DNA of 33,812 bases. It comes from Promicromonospora citrea (lineage in GTDB: Bacteria; Actinomycetota; Actinomycetes; Actinomycetales; Cellulomonadaceae). Positions 22,658-29,946 of the stretch are shown here, one piece after another. The stretch is taken from contig NZ_JABEMG010000042.1 in assembly GCF_013004695.1 (NCBI RefSeq), positions 1-33,812 of the forward strand. Direction: 5' to 3'. Position 1 is the stretch's first letter. Each line of letters begins with the position of its first letter. Position numbers and translations under genes: made by a program. The notes under the pieces were generated by a model. The model was given only the letters and a program-made list of their open reading frames with translations, had not been told where the DNA came from and ran no database searches.

Positions 22658-23662
22658 ATGAACCGTCGTCCGACGCTCGCGGTCGTGGCGCAGGCAGCGG
22701 GGGTGAGCCTGAAGACCGCCTCGCGCGTGCTCAACGGCGAGCCCAACGTGGCCCCGGCGACGCGCGAGCGCGTGCAGGACGCCGCCGCGTCCCTCGGCTT
22801 CCGGCGCAACGCCGTGGCGGCGGACCTGGCGCGCGGCGGGTTCTCGCGCCTGGTCGGCTTCATCACGGGGGACCTCGCCAACGAGTTCTACTCGGCCCTG
22901 GCCAGCGGCATCGAGCGCGAGCTGCGCGAGCACGGCCTGCAGCTGCTCACGGCGTCGTCGGACGAGGACGCCGAGCGCGAGAGCGCGCTGACCGGCGAGC
23001 TTCTGGAGCGGCGCGTCGGTGCGCTCATCGTGACCCCGGCCGGTGCCGACCACTCGGCCCTGCGCGGGGAGATCGCCGCGGGGCTCACGGTCGTGGTGGT
23101 CGACCGGCCCGCCGCGGGCATGGACGTCGACACCGTCGTGATCGACAACCGCGGAGGCGCGCGAGCCGCGACGCTGCACCTGCTCGAGCACGGCCACCGG
23201 CGCATCGGGTTCGTGGGCGACGAGCCGCACCTGTGGACCTACCAGGAGCGCAGCGCCGAGTTCCTTGCGGTGATGGCGGAGGCCGGCGTGCCCGACGCGC
23301 GGCGGTGGCTGCGGCACGGGGCGCACTCGGCGGCCGCGGCGCGCGACCTGGCGGCGGAGCTGCTGGCGGGGCCGGACGCGCCCACCGCGGTGCTCGCCGC
23401 GAACAACCGCGCGACGGTCGGCACGCTCCAGGCGCTGCGCGACGTGCCGGGCGGCGCGGACGTCGCCGTCGTGGGCTTCGACGACTTCGAGCTGGCGGAC
23501 CTGCTGGGCATCACGGTGGTGGCGTACGACGCCGTCGAGATGGGCCGGCGGGCCGCGGAGCTCGCGGTGGCGCGGTCCGCCGAGCCCGACCGCCCGGTCG
23601 AGCTCGTCGTGCTGCCCACCACCGTGCTCGCCCGCGGCAGCGGGGAGCGCCCGCCCCGTTGA
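22658..23662 (+). CDS. LacI family transcriptional regulator
   Basis: A 334-residue repressor. The LacI HTH and hinge are at 5-60 (TLAVVAQAAGVSLKTASRVLNGEPNVAPATRERV). The type I periplasmic-like effector domain follows (LVGFITGDLANEFYSALASGIE, VVVVDRPAAGMDVDTVVIDN, VAVVGFDDFELADLLGITVV). It is the last gene of the ROK-importer operon. Its stop codon lies inside the -35 box of the GH92 promoter, 33 bp upstream of a perfect LacI-type operator. The simplest reading is that it represses the GH92 gene and perhaps more, until an inducing sugar binds. Confidence 0.95.
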   Translation: MNRRPTLAVVAQAAGVSLKTASRVLNGEPNVAPATRERVQDAAASLGFRRNAVAADLARGGFSRLVGFITGDLANEFYSALASGIERELREHGLQLLTASSDEDAERESALTGELLERRVGALIVTPAGADHSALRGEIAAGLTVVVVDRPAAGMDVDTVVIDNRGGARAATLHLLEHGHRRIGFVGDEPHLWTYQERSAEFLAVMAEAGVPDARRWLRHGAHSAAAARDLAAELLAGPDAPTAVLAANNRATVGTLQALRDVPGGADVAVVGFDDFELADLLGITVVAYDAVEMGRRAAELAVARSAEPDRPVELVVLPTTVLARGSGERPPR

Positions 23663-23688
23663 CACGGGGCCTGACCTGCACCTACGTT
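23659..23688 (+). promoter_or_regulatory. Promoter of the GH92 mannosidase gene
   Basis: TTGACA (23659-23664) shares its bases with the LacI stop codon (TGA 23660-23662). After 18 bases comes TACGTT (23683-23688). The predicted start of transcription, near 23695, abuts the operator. Confidence 0.65.
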
Positions 23689-23695
23689 CTGCTCT

Positions 23696-23709
23696 TGACA
23701 GCGCTGTCA
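23696..23709. promoter_or_regulatory. Perfect LacI-type operator TGACAGCGCTGTCA
   Basis: This 14-bp perfect palindrome has the central AGCGCT shared by actinobacterial LacI operators (CebR-type sites also have it). It begins about 8 bp after the -10 box and 19 bp before the GH92 ATG, ideal for blocking transcription. The LacI protein encoded just upstream is the likely ligand. Confidence 0.8.
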
Positions 23710-23727
23710 GCCGACGAGGAGACCCCG

Positions 23728-26700
23728 ATGTCCACAGTCACCGGCCGGGCCAGGCCCCGGCGGGCGGCCGCCGCACTCTCCGGCGCTCTCGCCCTCCTGC
23801 TCGCGACACCGGCGGGCGGCGCGCTCGCCGCCCCGCCCGGCCCGGGCTCCCCGGCCGGCCACCACCGCGACCTCGCCACCTCCTTCGAGGAGGACGACGC
23901 CGCGCCCCTGGAGTCGACCCCCGCGCGCCGGGGCGGCGAGCCGTGGCAGGAGAACGTCGGCGAGTTCGTGCCCGGCCTGCCCGGCAGCGTGCTCGACCGC
24001 GTGACCGACGTGGCCGCGAGCGGTGAGAACCCGCCGAACGAGGTCGCGGCCAACCTCGCCGACCGGTCCGAGGCGACCAAGTGGCTCACGTTCGCGCCCA
24101 CCGGCTGGGTCACCTACGCCACGAGCGAGCCCGTCGTGATCACCGGCTACTCGCTCACCTCGGCCAACGACTTCGCCGACCGCGACCCCCAGGACTGGAC
24201 CCTGCAGGGCTCGGCCGACGGGCAGACGTGGGAGACCATCGACACCCGCGCGGACGAGCGGTTCGGCGAGCGCTTCGAGCGGCGCGTCGTCGAGCTCGAC
24301 GAGCCGGCGCCCGCCTACACGCACTTCCGCCTCGAGGTGACCCGCAACCGCGGCTCCGACGGCCTCCAGCTCGCCGACTGGGACCTCTCCGAGGACCTCA
24401 CCGAGCAGCCCCGGCGGCAGCCGATGGTCACCGCCGTCGGCTCCGGGCCGCAGACCGTGAGCTGGACCAACGAGCGCGAGGTGGGCTTCACCGGCACGCG
24501 CTCGCTGCGCTACGAGGGCGGGCACCTCGGCGACGGCGCGGCCCACGCGGTCAACGTCCTCTACGACGACGTCGACGTCCGTGTCGGCCCCCGCACCCGC
24601 CTGAGCTGGAAGATCTTCCCCGAGCTGCTGCACGACCTGCAGTACCCCTCGACGTACGCGAGCGTGGACCTGCGGTTCACCGACGGCACGTACCTGTCCG
24701 ACCTGCCGGCGCGCGACGCGCACGGCACGCCCGCCACGGCCACGGGCCAGGGCGAGGGCAAGATCCTCTACGCCGACCAGTGGAACTCCGTGCGCGTCGA
24801 CCTCGGCGCGGTCGCCCGCGGCCGGACGGTCGACCAGGTGCTGCTCGCCTACGACAACCCCGCCGGCGCGGCCGGGTCGCGGTTCGCGGGCTGGCTCGAC
24901 GACGTTGCGCTCGAGGCGGAGCCCGAGCGGATCGACGGCCGGAGCCTGACGAACTACGTCGACACGCGCCGCGGCACGCTGTCCAGCGGGTCGTTCTCGC
25001 GGGGCAACACCGTGCCCGCCACGGCCGTGCCCAACGGGTTCAACTTCTGGACCCCGATGACCAACGCGTCGACGCAGACCTGGCTGTACGAGTACCAGGC
25101 CGCCAACAACGAGCAGAACCGCCCCGTGCTGCAGGGCATCGGCATCTCGCACGAGCCGAGCCCGTGGATGGGCGACCGCAACCAGCTCGCCTTCCAGCCC
25201 GCCACGGGCGCGGGCGTGCCCGACGGCGGGCTGTCCGCCCGCGGCCTCGCCTTCGACCACGACGACGAGACCGCCCGGCCCGAGTACTACGGCGTGACCT
25301 TCGCGAACGGCGTCCGGGCCGAGGTCACCCCGACCGACCACGCCGCCGTCCTGCGTTGGACGTTCCCGAAGGACGCCGCCGACGCGACGGGCCACGTGCT
25401 CGTCGACCGCGCGGGCGGTGCGTCGAAGCTGTCGTTCGACGCGAGCACCGGCGAGCTGACCGGCTGGGTCGAGAACGGCAGCGGCCTGTCGGTCGGCCGC
25501 ACGCGCATGTACGTGGCGGGCACGTTCGACCGCGCGCCGTCGGCCGTGGGCCGCGCGGCGGGCGACCGCGACGGCGCCCGCTACGCGACGTTCCCCACGG
25601 GCCGCGACCGCACCGTCGAGCTGCGGGTGGCCACCTCGTTCATCGGGCTCGAGCAGGCGCGCGCCAACCTCCGCCTGGAGGCCGCGGGCCGCTCGTTCGA
25701 CGCCGTGCGCCGCGCCGCGCAGCGACAGTGGAACGAGCGGCTCGGCGTCGTCGAGACGCAGGGCGGCACCGAGGACCAGCTCGTCACGCTCTACTCCGCC
25801 CTGTACCGCCTCAACCTCTACCCGAACTCGCAGTTCGAGAACACGGGCACGGCCAAGCGGCCGGTGTACCGGTACGCCAGCCCGGTGACCCCGCCGTCGG
25901 GCGAGGCGACGGACACCGAGACCAACGCGACGATCGTCGACGGCAAGGTCTACGTGAACAACGGGTTCTGGGACACCTACCGCACCGCGTGGCCCGCCTA
26001 CTCGCTGCTCTACCCGGACGTCGCCGCCGAGCTCGTCGACGGGTTCGTGCAGCAGTACCGCGACGGCGGCTGGGTGGCCCGCTGGTCCTCACCGGGCTAC
26101 GCCGACCTCATGACCGGGACGTCGTCCGACGTCGCGTTCGCCGACGCCTACCTCAAGGGCGCCCTGCCCACCGACACGGCGCTGGACGCCTACGACGCGG
26201 CGCTCAAGAACGGCACGGTCGCCCCGCCGAACGCCGCCGTCGGCCGCAAGGGCCTGGAGACCTCGCCGTTCCTCGGTTTCACGCCCGAGACGACGCACGA
26301 GTCCGTGTCGTGGGGCCTGGAGGGCCTGATCAACGACTTCGGCATCGGCACCATGGCCGCGGCGCTCGCCGAGGACCGGCGCGTGCCCCGCGAGCGGCGC
26401 GCGCAGCTGCGCGAGGAGTCGGCCTACTTCCTGGAGCGCGCGACGCACTACGGCGAGCTCTTCGACGAGCGGATCGGCTTCTTCCAGCCGCGGCACGCCG
26501 ACGGTGAGTTCCTCAACGCGCCGGACGACTACGACCCGCGCACGTGGGGCGGCGGCTACACCGAGACCAGCGGCTGGAACTTCTCGTTCCACGCGCCGCA
26601 GGACCCGCAGGGCCTGGCCAACCTGTACGGCGGGTTCGACGGCCTGGAGGCCAAGCTCGACGAGTTCTTCGCCACGCCGGAGGACGCCACGCACACCGGC

Positions 26701-28041
26701 GGCTACGGCGGCGTCATCCACGAGATGCGCGAGGCGCGCGACGTGCGCCTGGGCCAGTGGGGCATGAGCAACCAGGTCTCGCACCACATCCCGTGGCTCT
26801 ACGACGCCGTCGGCGCGCCGCACAAGACGCAGGAGATCGTCCGCGAGGTCACGCGGCGCCTGTTCACGGGCAGCGAGATCGGACAGGGGTACCCGGGCGA
26901 CGAGGACAACGGCGAGATGTCGTCGTGGTGGATCTTCGCCGCGCTGGGCTTCTACCCGCTGCAGGTCGGCTCCGACCAGTACGCGATCGGCTCGCCGCTG
27001 TTCGAGCGGACGACGGTGCACCGGCCCGACGGCGACCTCGTCGTCACGGCGCGGAACAACTCGGTCGACAACGTGTACGTGCAGTCGCTGCGCGTGAACG
27101 GGAAGAAGCGCACCTCGACGTCGCTGTCCCAGGACGACCTGTCCGGCGGCGCCCGGCTCGACTTCGTCATGGGCCCCGAGCCGTCGGCGTGGGGCACGGG
27201 CGCGGACGACGGCCTGCCGTCCCTCACCGAGGGCGACGAGCCGCCGGCCCCGGCGCGCGACGCCACGCCGGCCGGCACCGTGACCGTCGACGACGGCACA
27301 CCTGCTGACGCACTCGTCGACGACACGTCCGACAGCCGGGCGACCTTCGCCTCCGCGACCCCGACCGTCACCTGGGAGAGCTCCGGCGCCGCCGCGACGG
27401 TGGGCGCCTACACGCTCACGTCGGGCGAGGAGGGGGCCGCCGCGCCGTCGGCCTGGCGGCTCGAGGGCTCGCACGACGGCGCGGACTGGACGGTGCTCGA
27501 CGAGCGGTCCGGGCAGGAGTTCCGCTGGGCGCTGCAGACGCGCGCGTTCACCGTGGCGGACCCCGGGCCGTACGAGCAGGTGCGGCTCGTGGTGACCAGG
27601 TCCGAGCCCGGGACCACCGGCGACGGCGACCTGGCGCTCGCCGAGCTCGAGCTGCTGGCCGACGGGGCCGGTGACCTGCCGGAGGCGGACGCCGCGCCGC
27701 GGTCGGCGCCCCGGTCCGGGACCGTCGCCGCGCAGGCCGCCGCAGAGGCCGCCGCTGCCGGGGTCACCGTGTGGGCCGTACCGGTCTGCGACCCGGGCGA
27801 CGCCGGGGCCCTGCGGGTCGGGGTCTCGGGTGGCGACGGCGCCGCGACGTCGGTCACCGTGAGCACCGACTTCGGCACGCGCACCCTGCGTGGTCCGGGC
27901 GGGCCGGGCGAGGCGACGTTCGACGTCGGCTCGGGCGTGCTCGGCACGGGCGCGGTGACGGCCGTGGTGACCGCGACGGTCGCCGGCCAGGAGGCGACCG
28001 ACACCGTGACGGTCCCGTACCAGGCAGCCGCCTGCGGCTGA
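23728..28041 (+). CDS. Secreted GH92 alpha-mannosidase with discoidin-like domains
   Basis: A 1437-residue secreted glycosidase. ATG 23728 follows GAGGAG and gives a Sec signal (1-35, ending GGALA-AP). A first F5/8-type (discoidin-like) module spans about 70-225 (NLADRSEATKWLTF, WTLQGSADGQTWETID). A linker/beta region follows, and the GH92 core runs from about 405 to 1110. Core motifs include NFWTPMTNAS, GISHEPSPWMGDRNQLAF, NNGFWDTYRTAWPAYSLLYP, HESVSWGLEGLINDFGIG (Glu865 a likely acid) and GYPGDEDNGEMSSWW (Asp1058/Asp1060, the family's base region). The C-terminus holds a second discoidin-like module (about 1185-1315) and an Ig-like end. GH92 enzymes are calcium-dependent exo-alpha-mannosidases acting on N-glycans or yeast mannan; linkage preference cannot be read from sequence. 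It has its own promoter with a LacI operator and is followed by a terminator. Confidence 0.93.
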   Translation: MSTVTGRARPRRAAAALSGALALLLATPAGGALAAPPGPGSPAGHHRDLATSFEEDDAAPLESTPARRGGEPWQENVGEFVPGLPGSVLDRVTDVAASGENPPNEVAANLADRSEATKWLTFAPTGWVTYATSEPVVITGYSLTSANDFADRDPQDWTLQGSADGQTWETIDTRADERFGERFERRVVELDEPAPAYTHFRLEVTRNRGSDGLQLADWDLSEDLTEQPRRQPMVTAVGSGPQTVSWTNEREVGFTGTRSLRYEGGHLGDGAAHAVNVLYDDVDVRVGPRTRLSWKIFPELLHDLQYPSTYASVDLRFTDGTYLSDLPARDAHGTPATATGQGEGKILYADQWNSVRVDLGAVARGRTVDQVLLAYDNPAGAAGSRFAGWLDDVALEAEPERIDGRSLTNYVDTRRGTLSSGSFSRGNTVPATAVPNGFNFWTPMTNASTQTWLYEYQAANNEQNRPVLQGIGISHEPSPWMGDRNQLAFQPATGAGVPDGGLSARGLAFDHDDETARPEYYGVTFANGVRAEVTPTDHAAVLRWTFPKDAADATGHVLVDRAGGASKLSFDASTGELTGWVENGSGLSVGRTRMYVAGTFDRAPSAVGRAAGDRDGARYATFPTGRDRTVELRVATSFIGLEQARANLRLEAAGRSFDAVRRAAQRQWNERLGVVETQGGTEDQLVTLYSALYRLNLYPNSQFENTGTAKRPVYRYASPVTPPSGEATDTETNATIVDGKVYVNNGFWDTYRTAWPAYSLLYPDVAAELVDGFVQQYRDGGWVARWSSPGYADLMTGTSSDVAFADAYLKGALPTDTALDAYDAALKNGTVAPPNAAVGRKGLETSPFLGFTPETTHESVSWGLEGLINDFGIGTMAAALAEDRRVPRERRAQLREESAYFLERATHYGELFDERIGFFQPRHADGEFLNAPDDYDPRTWGGGYTETSGWNFSFHAPQDPQGLANLYGGFDGLEAKLDEFFATPEDATHTGGYGGVIHEMREARDVRLGQWGMSNQVSHHIPWLYDAVGAPHKTQEIVREVTRRLFTGSEIGQGYPGDEDNGEMSSWWIFAALGFYPLQVGSDQYAIGSPLFERTTVHRPDGDLVVTARNNSVDNVYVQSLRVNGKKRTSTSLSQDDLSGGARLDFVMGPEPSAWGTGADDGLPSLTEGDEPPAPARDATPAGTVTVDDGTPADALVDDTSDSRATFASATPTVTWESSGAAATVGAYTLTSGEEGAAAPSAWRLEGSHDGADWTVLDERSGQEFRWALQTRAFTVADPGPYEQVRLVVTRSEPGTTGDGDLALAELELLADGAGDLPEADAAPRSAPRSGTVAAQAAAEAAAAGVTVWAVPVCDPGDAGALRVGVSGGDGAATSVTVSTDFGTRTLRGPGGPGEATFDVGSGVLGTGAVTAVVTATVAGQEATDTVTVPYQAAACG

Positions 28042-28052
28042 GCGTGACCACG

Positions 28053-28091
28053 AGGAGGGCCTGTCCCGGCTGTGCCGGGGCAGGCCCTCCT
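28053..28091 (+). terminator. Terminator of the GH92 gene
   Basis: AGGAGGGCCTG (28053-28063) and CAGGCCCTCCT (28081-28091) are perfect 11-bp arms. They are extended inward by TCCCGGC/GCCGGGG (one wobble pair) around a TGT loop. It starts 11 bp after the GH92 stop; there is no T-tract. Confidence 0.85.
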
Positions 28092-28201
28092 GCCGTGCCG
28101 GGCCGGCTGGCGGCGGGGCTGGACCCGGGGGTGAAAAAGTGGACGGAGCGCGTTTCGGGTACGGGGTAGTACGCGGTGGTTTAGGTACTTTCCACACAGC
28201 C

Positions 28202-28235
28202 GACGCCCAGGCGTCCTGCAGGTGACGTTCCGTCA
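28202..28235. promoter_or_regulatory. Two adjacent palindromes upstream of the lytic protease gene
   Basis: GACGCC-CA-GGCGTC (28202-28215) and TGACG-TTC-CGTCA (28223-28235) lie 50-84 bp before the protease ATG. The rest of the 244-bp spacer (28042-28285) holds the GH92 terminator and an AT-richer patch (TTTAGGTACTTT, about 28181-28192) that may contain the promoter; I cannot assign exact boxes. Confidence 0.35.
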
Positions 28236-28285
28236 ATACGCTCCCCGGCACACGAGCTTTTCCGGGCCGGACAGAGGAGCACACC

Positions 28286-29845
28286 ATGTCAGGACACCTG
28301 AGAGCGCCCCGGTCGCTGAGAGCGCTGTCGGCCGCAGCGCTCGTGGTCGGTACAACGTTCACCGGAGCCGCCGCGGCGGGGGCAGCGTCGCCTCCGTCCG
28401 CGGCGGGCATCAGTGCCTCGGCCGACCTCCCCGACGCCCAGGTCCGCGCGATGGTGCGCGACCTCGGCCTCAGCGAGGAGGAGATCCCTGCCCGCCTCGC
28501 GCTCGACTCCCGGGCCGCGATCGTCGAGGCGCACCTCGCCGAGACGCTCGGGGAGGACTACGCGGGCGCCTGGCTCCCGGAGGGCGCCGACGCCCCGCGG
28601 GTCGCCGTCACGAGCCCGGCGGCGGCGAGGGTCGCGCGGCAGGCGGGCGCGGACGCCGTCGTCGTCGAGCACAGCCTCGAGGCGCTCACCACGTGGAAGG
28701 AGCGGCTCGATCGTGCCGACGCCCCGGCGTCGGTGCACGCCTGGTACGCCGACCCGACGACGAACGAGGTCGTCGTCGAGGCGGCCGACCCGGCGGCGGC
28801 CCGTGCGCTGGCGGCCGAGGCAGGCGTCCCGGCGGACGCCGTGCGGGTCGAGCGGTCGACCGCGGCACCGCAGCCCGCGCGCGACATCCGCGGCGGCGAC
28901 GAGTTCCACAAGCCGCTCGGCAACGGGTACGTCACCCTGTGCTCGATCGGGTTCGCGGTCTCCGGCGGGTTCGTCACCGCCGGCCACTGCGGCCGCGCGG
29001 GCGACCCGGTCAACGCCCCCGACGGCACGCCGCTGGGCACCTACCGTGGCTCGACGTTCCCCGGGCGCGACTGGGCCTGGGTCGGCACCACGAGCACCTG
29101 GACGCCCACCCCGACCGTCAACAACTACGCGGGCGGCACCGTCTCGGTCGCCGGGTCGCAGGAGCAGGGGATCGGCGCCGCGGTGTGCCGGTCGGGCCGC
29201 ACGACGGGCTGGCGCTGCGGCGTCATCCAGGAGAAGAACGTCACCATCAACTACGGTGACGGCGACGTGCCCGGCATGACGATCGGGTCCGCCTGCGCCG
29301 AGGGCGGCGACTCCGGCGGCTCGGTGATCTCCGGCAACCAGGCACAGGGCGTCACCTCGGGCCGGATCGGCGACTGCTCGACGAACGGCCGGTTCATCTA
29401 CCAGCCGCTGAACCCGATCCTCGCCAACTACGGGCTGCAGCTCACGACGACGTCGTCGGGTGGCGGCGGCCGGCCGCTGGTCGGGCTGGCCGGCAAGTGC
29501 ATCGACGTGCCGAACTCCGAGTTCACCGACGGCAAGCGCCTGCAGCTGTGGACCTGCAACGGCACGGCGGCGCAGCGGTGGACGTTCCACGCCGACGGCA
29601 CGCTGCGGGCGGGCGGCCTGTGCATGGACGTCGCGTGGGGCAACACCGCGGACGGCACCGCGGTGCAGCTCGCGAACTGCAGCGGCAACGCGGCCCAGCA
29701 GTTCACCCTGAGCGGCGCGGGCGACCTCGTGTCGATCCTCGCCAACAAGTGCGTGGACGTGCCGAACAGCAACAGCGCGAACGGCACGCCGCTGCAGATC
29801 TGGACCTGCAACGGCACGGCGGCGCAGAAGTGGCACGTCGGCTGA
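28286..29845 (+). CDS. Secreted S1 (streptogrisin/alpha-lytic) protease with C-terminal ricin-type CBM13 lectin domain
   Basis: A 519-residue extracellular serine protease. AGAGGAG lies seven bases before ATG 28286. A signal peptide (about 1-34) is followed by an alpha-lytic-type propeptide (about 50-200, a folding chaperone in this family). The protease domain (about 201-385) has His234 (TAGHC), Asp262 (FPGRDW) and Ser343 (GGDSGGS). The cysteines fit the family's three disulfides (219-235, 301-311, 337-364). After a TTTSSGGGG linker, residues 397-519 form a ricin-B trefoil with QLW...QRW, QLA...QQF and QIW...QKW repeats. The layout matches yeast-lytic proteases such as Rarobacter faecitabidus protease I, whose lectin domain binds yeast mannan. 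Lying next to GH92, it likely attacks mannoproteins. The sugar specificity is inferred. Confidence 0.95.
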   Translation: MSGHLRAPRSLRALSAAALVVGTTFTGAAAAGAASPPSAAGISASADLPDAQVRAMVRDLGLSEEEIPARLALDSRAAIVEAHLAETLGEDYAGAWLPEGADAPRVAVTSPAAARVARQAGADAVVVEHSLEALTTWKERLDRADAPASVHAWYADPTTNEVVVEAADPAAARALAAEAGVPADAVRVERSTAAPQPARDIRGGDEFHKPLGNGYVTLCSIGFAVSGGFVTAGHCGRAGDPVNAPDGTPLGTYRGSTFPGRDWAWVGTTSTWTPTPTVNNYAGGTVSVAGSQEQGIGAAVCRSGRTTGWRCGVIQEKNVTINYGDGDVPGMTIGSACAEGGDSGGSVISGNQAQGVTSGRIGDCSTNGRFIYQPLNPILANYGLQLTTTSSGGGGRPLVGLAGKCIDVPNSEFTDGKRLQLWTCNGTAAQRWTFHADGTLRAGGLCMDVAWGNTADGTAVQLANCSGNAAQQFTLSGAGDLVSILANKCVDVPNSNSANGTPLQIWTCNGTAAQKWHVG

Positions 29846-29854
29846 CCCACCCCA

Positions 29855-29940
29855 CCCGCCGAGGTAGTCATGGGGCGAGGTAGTCATCTGGCGAGGTAGT
29901 CGCGTAGGTGACTACCTCGCCAAGTGACTACCTCGGCGGG
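29855..29940. terminator. Palindrome of tandem GAGGTAGTCA units between convergent genes
   Basis: Outer arms CCCGCCGAGGTAGTCA (29855-29870) and TGACTACCTCGGCGGG (29925-29940) are perfect over 16 bp. Inner arms GGCGAGGTAGTC (29890-29901) and GACTACCTCGCC (29910-29921) are perfect over 12 bp. GAGGTAGTC occurs three times in direct order (29861, 29877, 29893) and GACTACCTC twice inverted (29910, 29926), every spacing being 16 bp. It lies between the protease and metE stops and is probably a bidirectional terminator, without a T-tract. Confidence 0.8.
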
Positions 29941-29946
29941 CCGGGG

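Noticed and set aside
26089-28410. A 773-codon minus-strand frame opposite the GH92 gene.
   Set aside because: It runs across the GH92 3' end, the terminator and the protease promoter, and has no recognisable domain; a GC-bias shadow.
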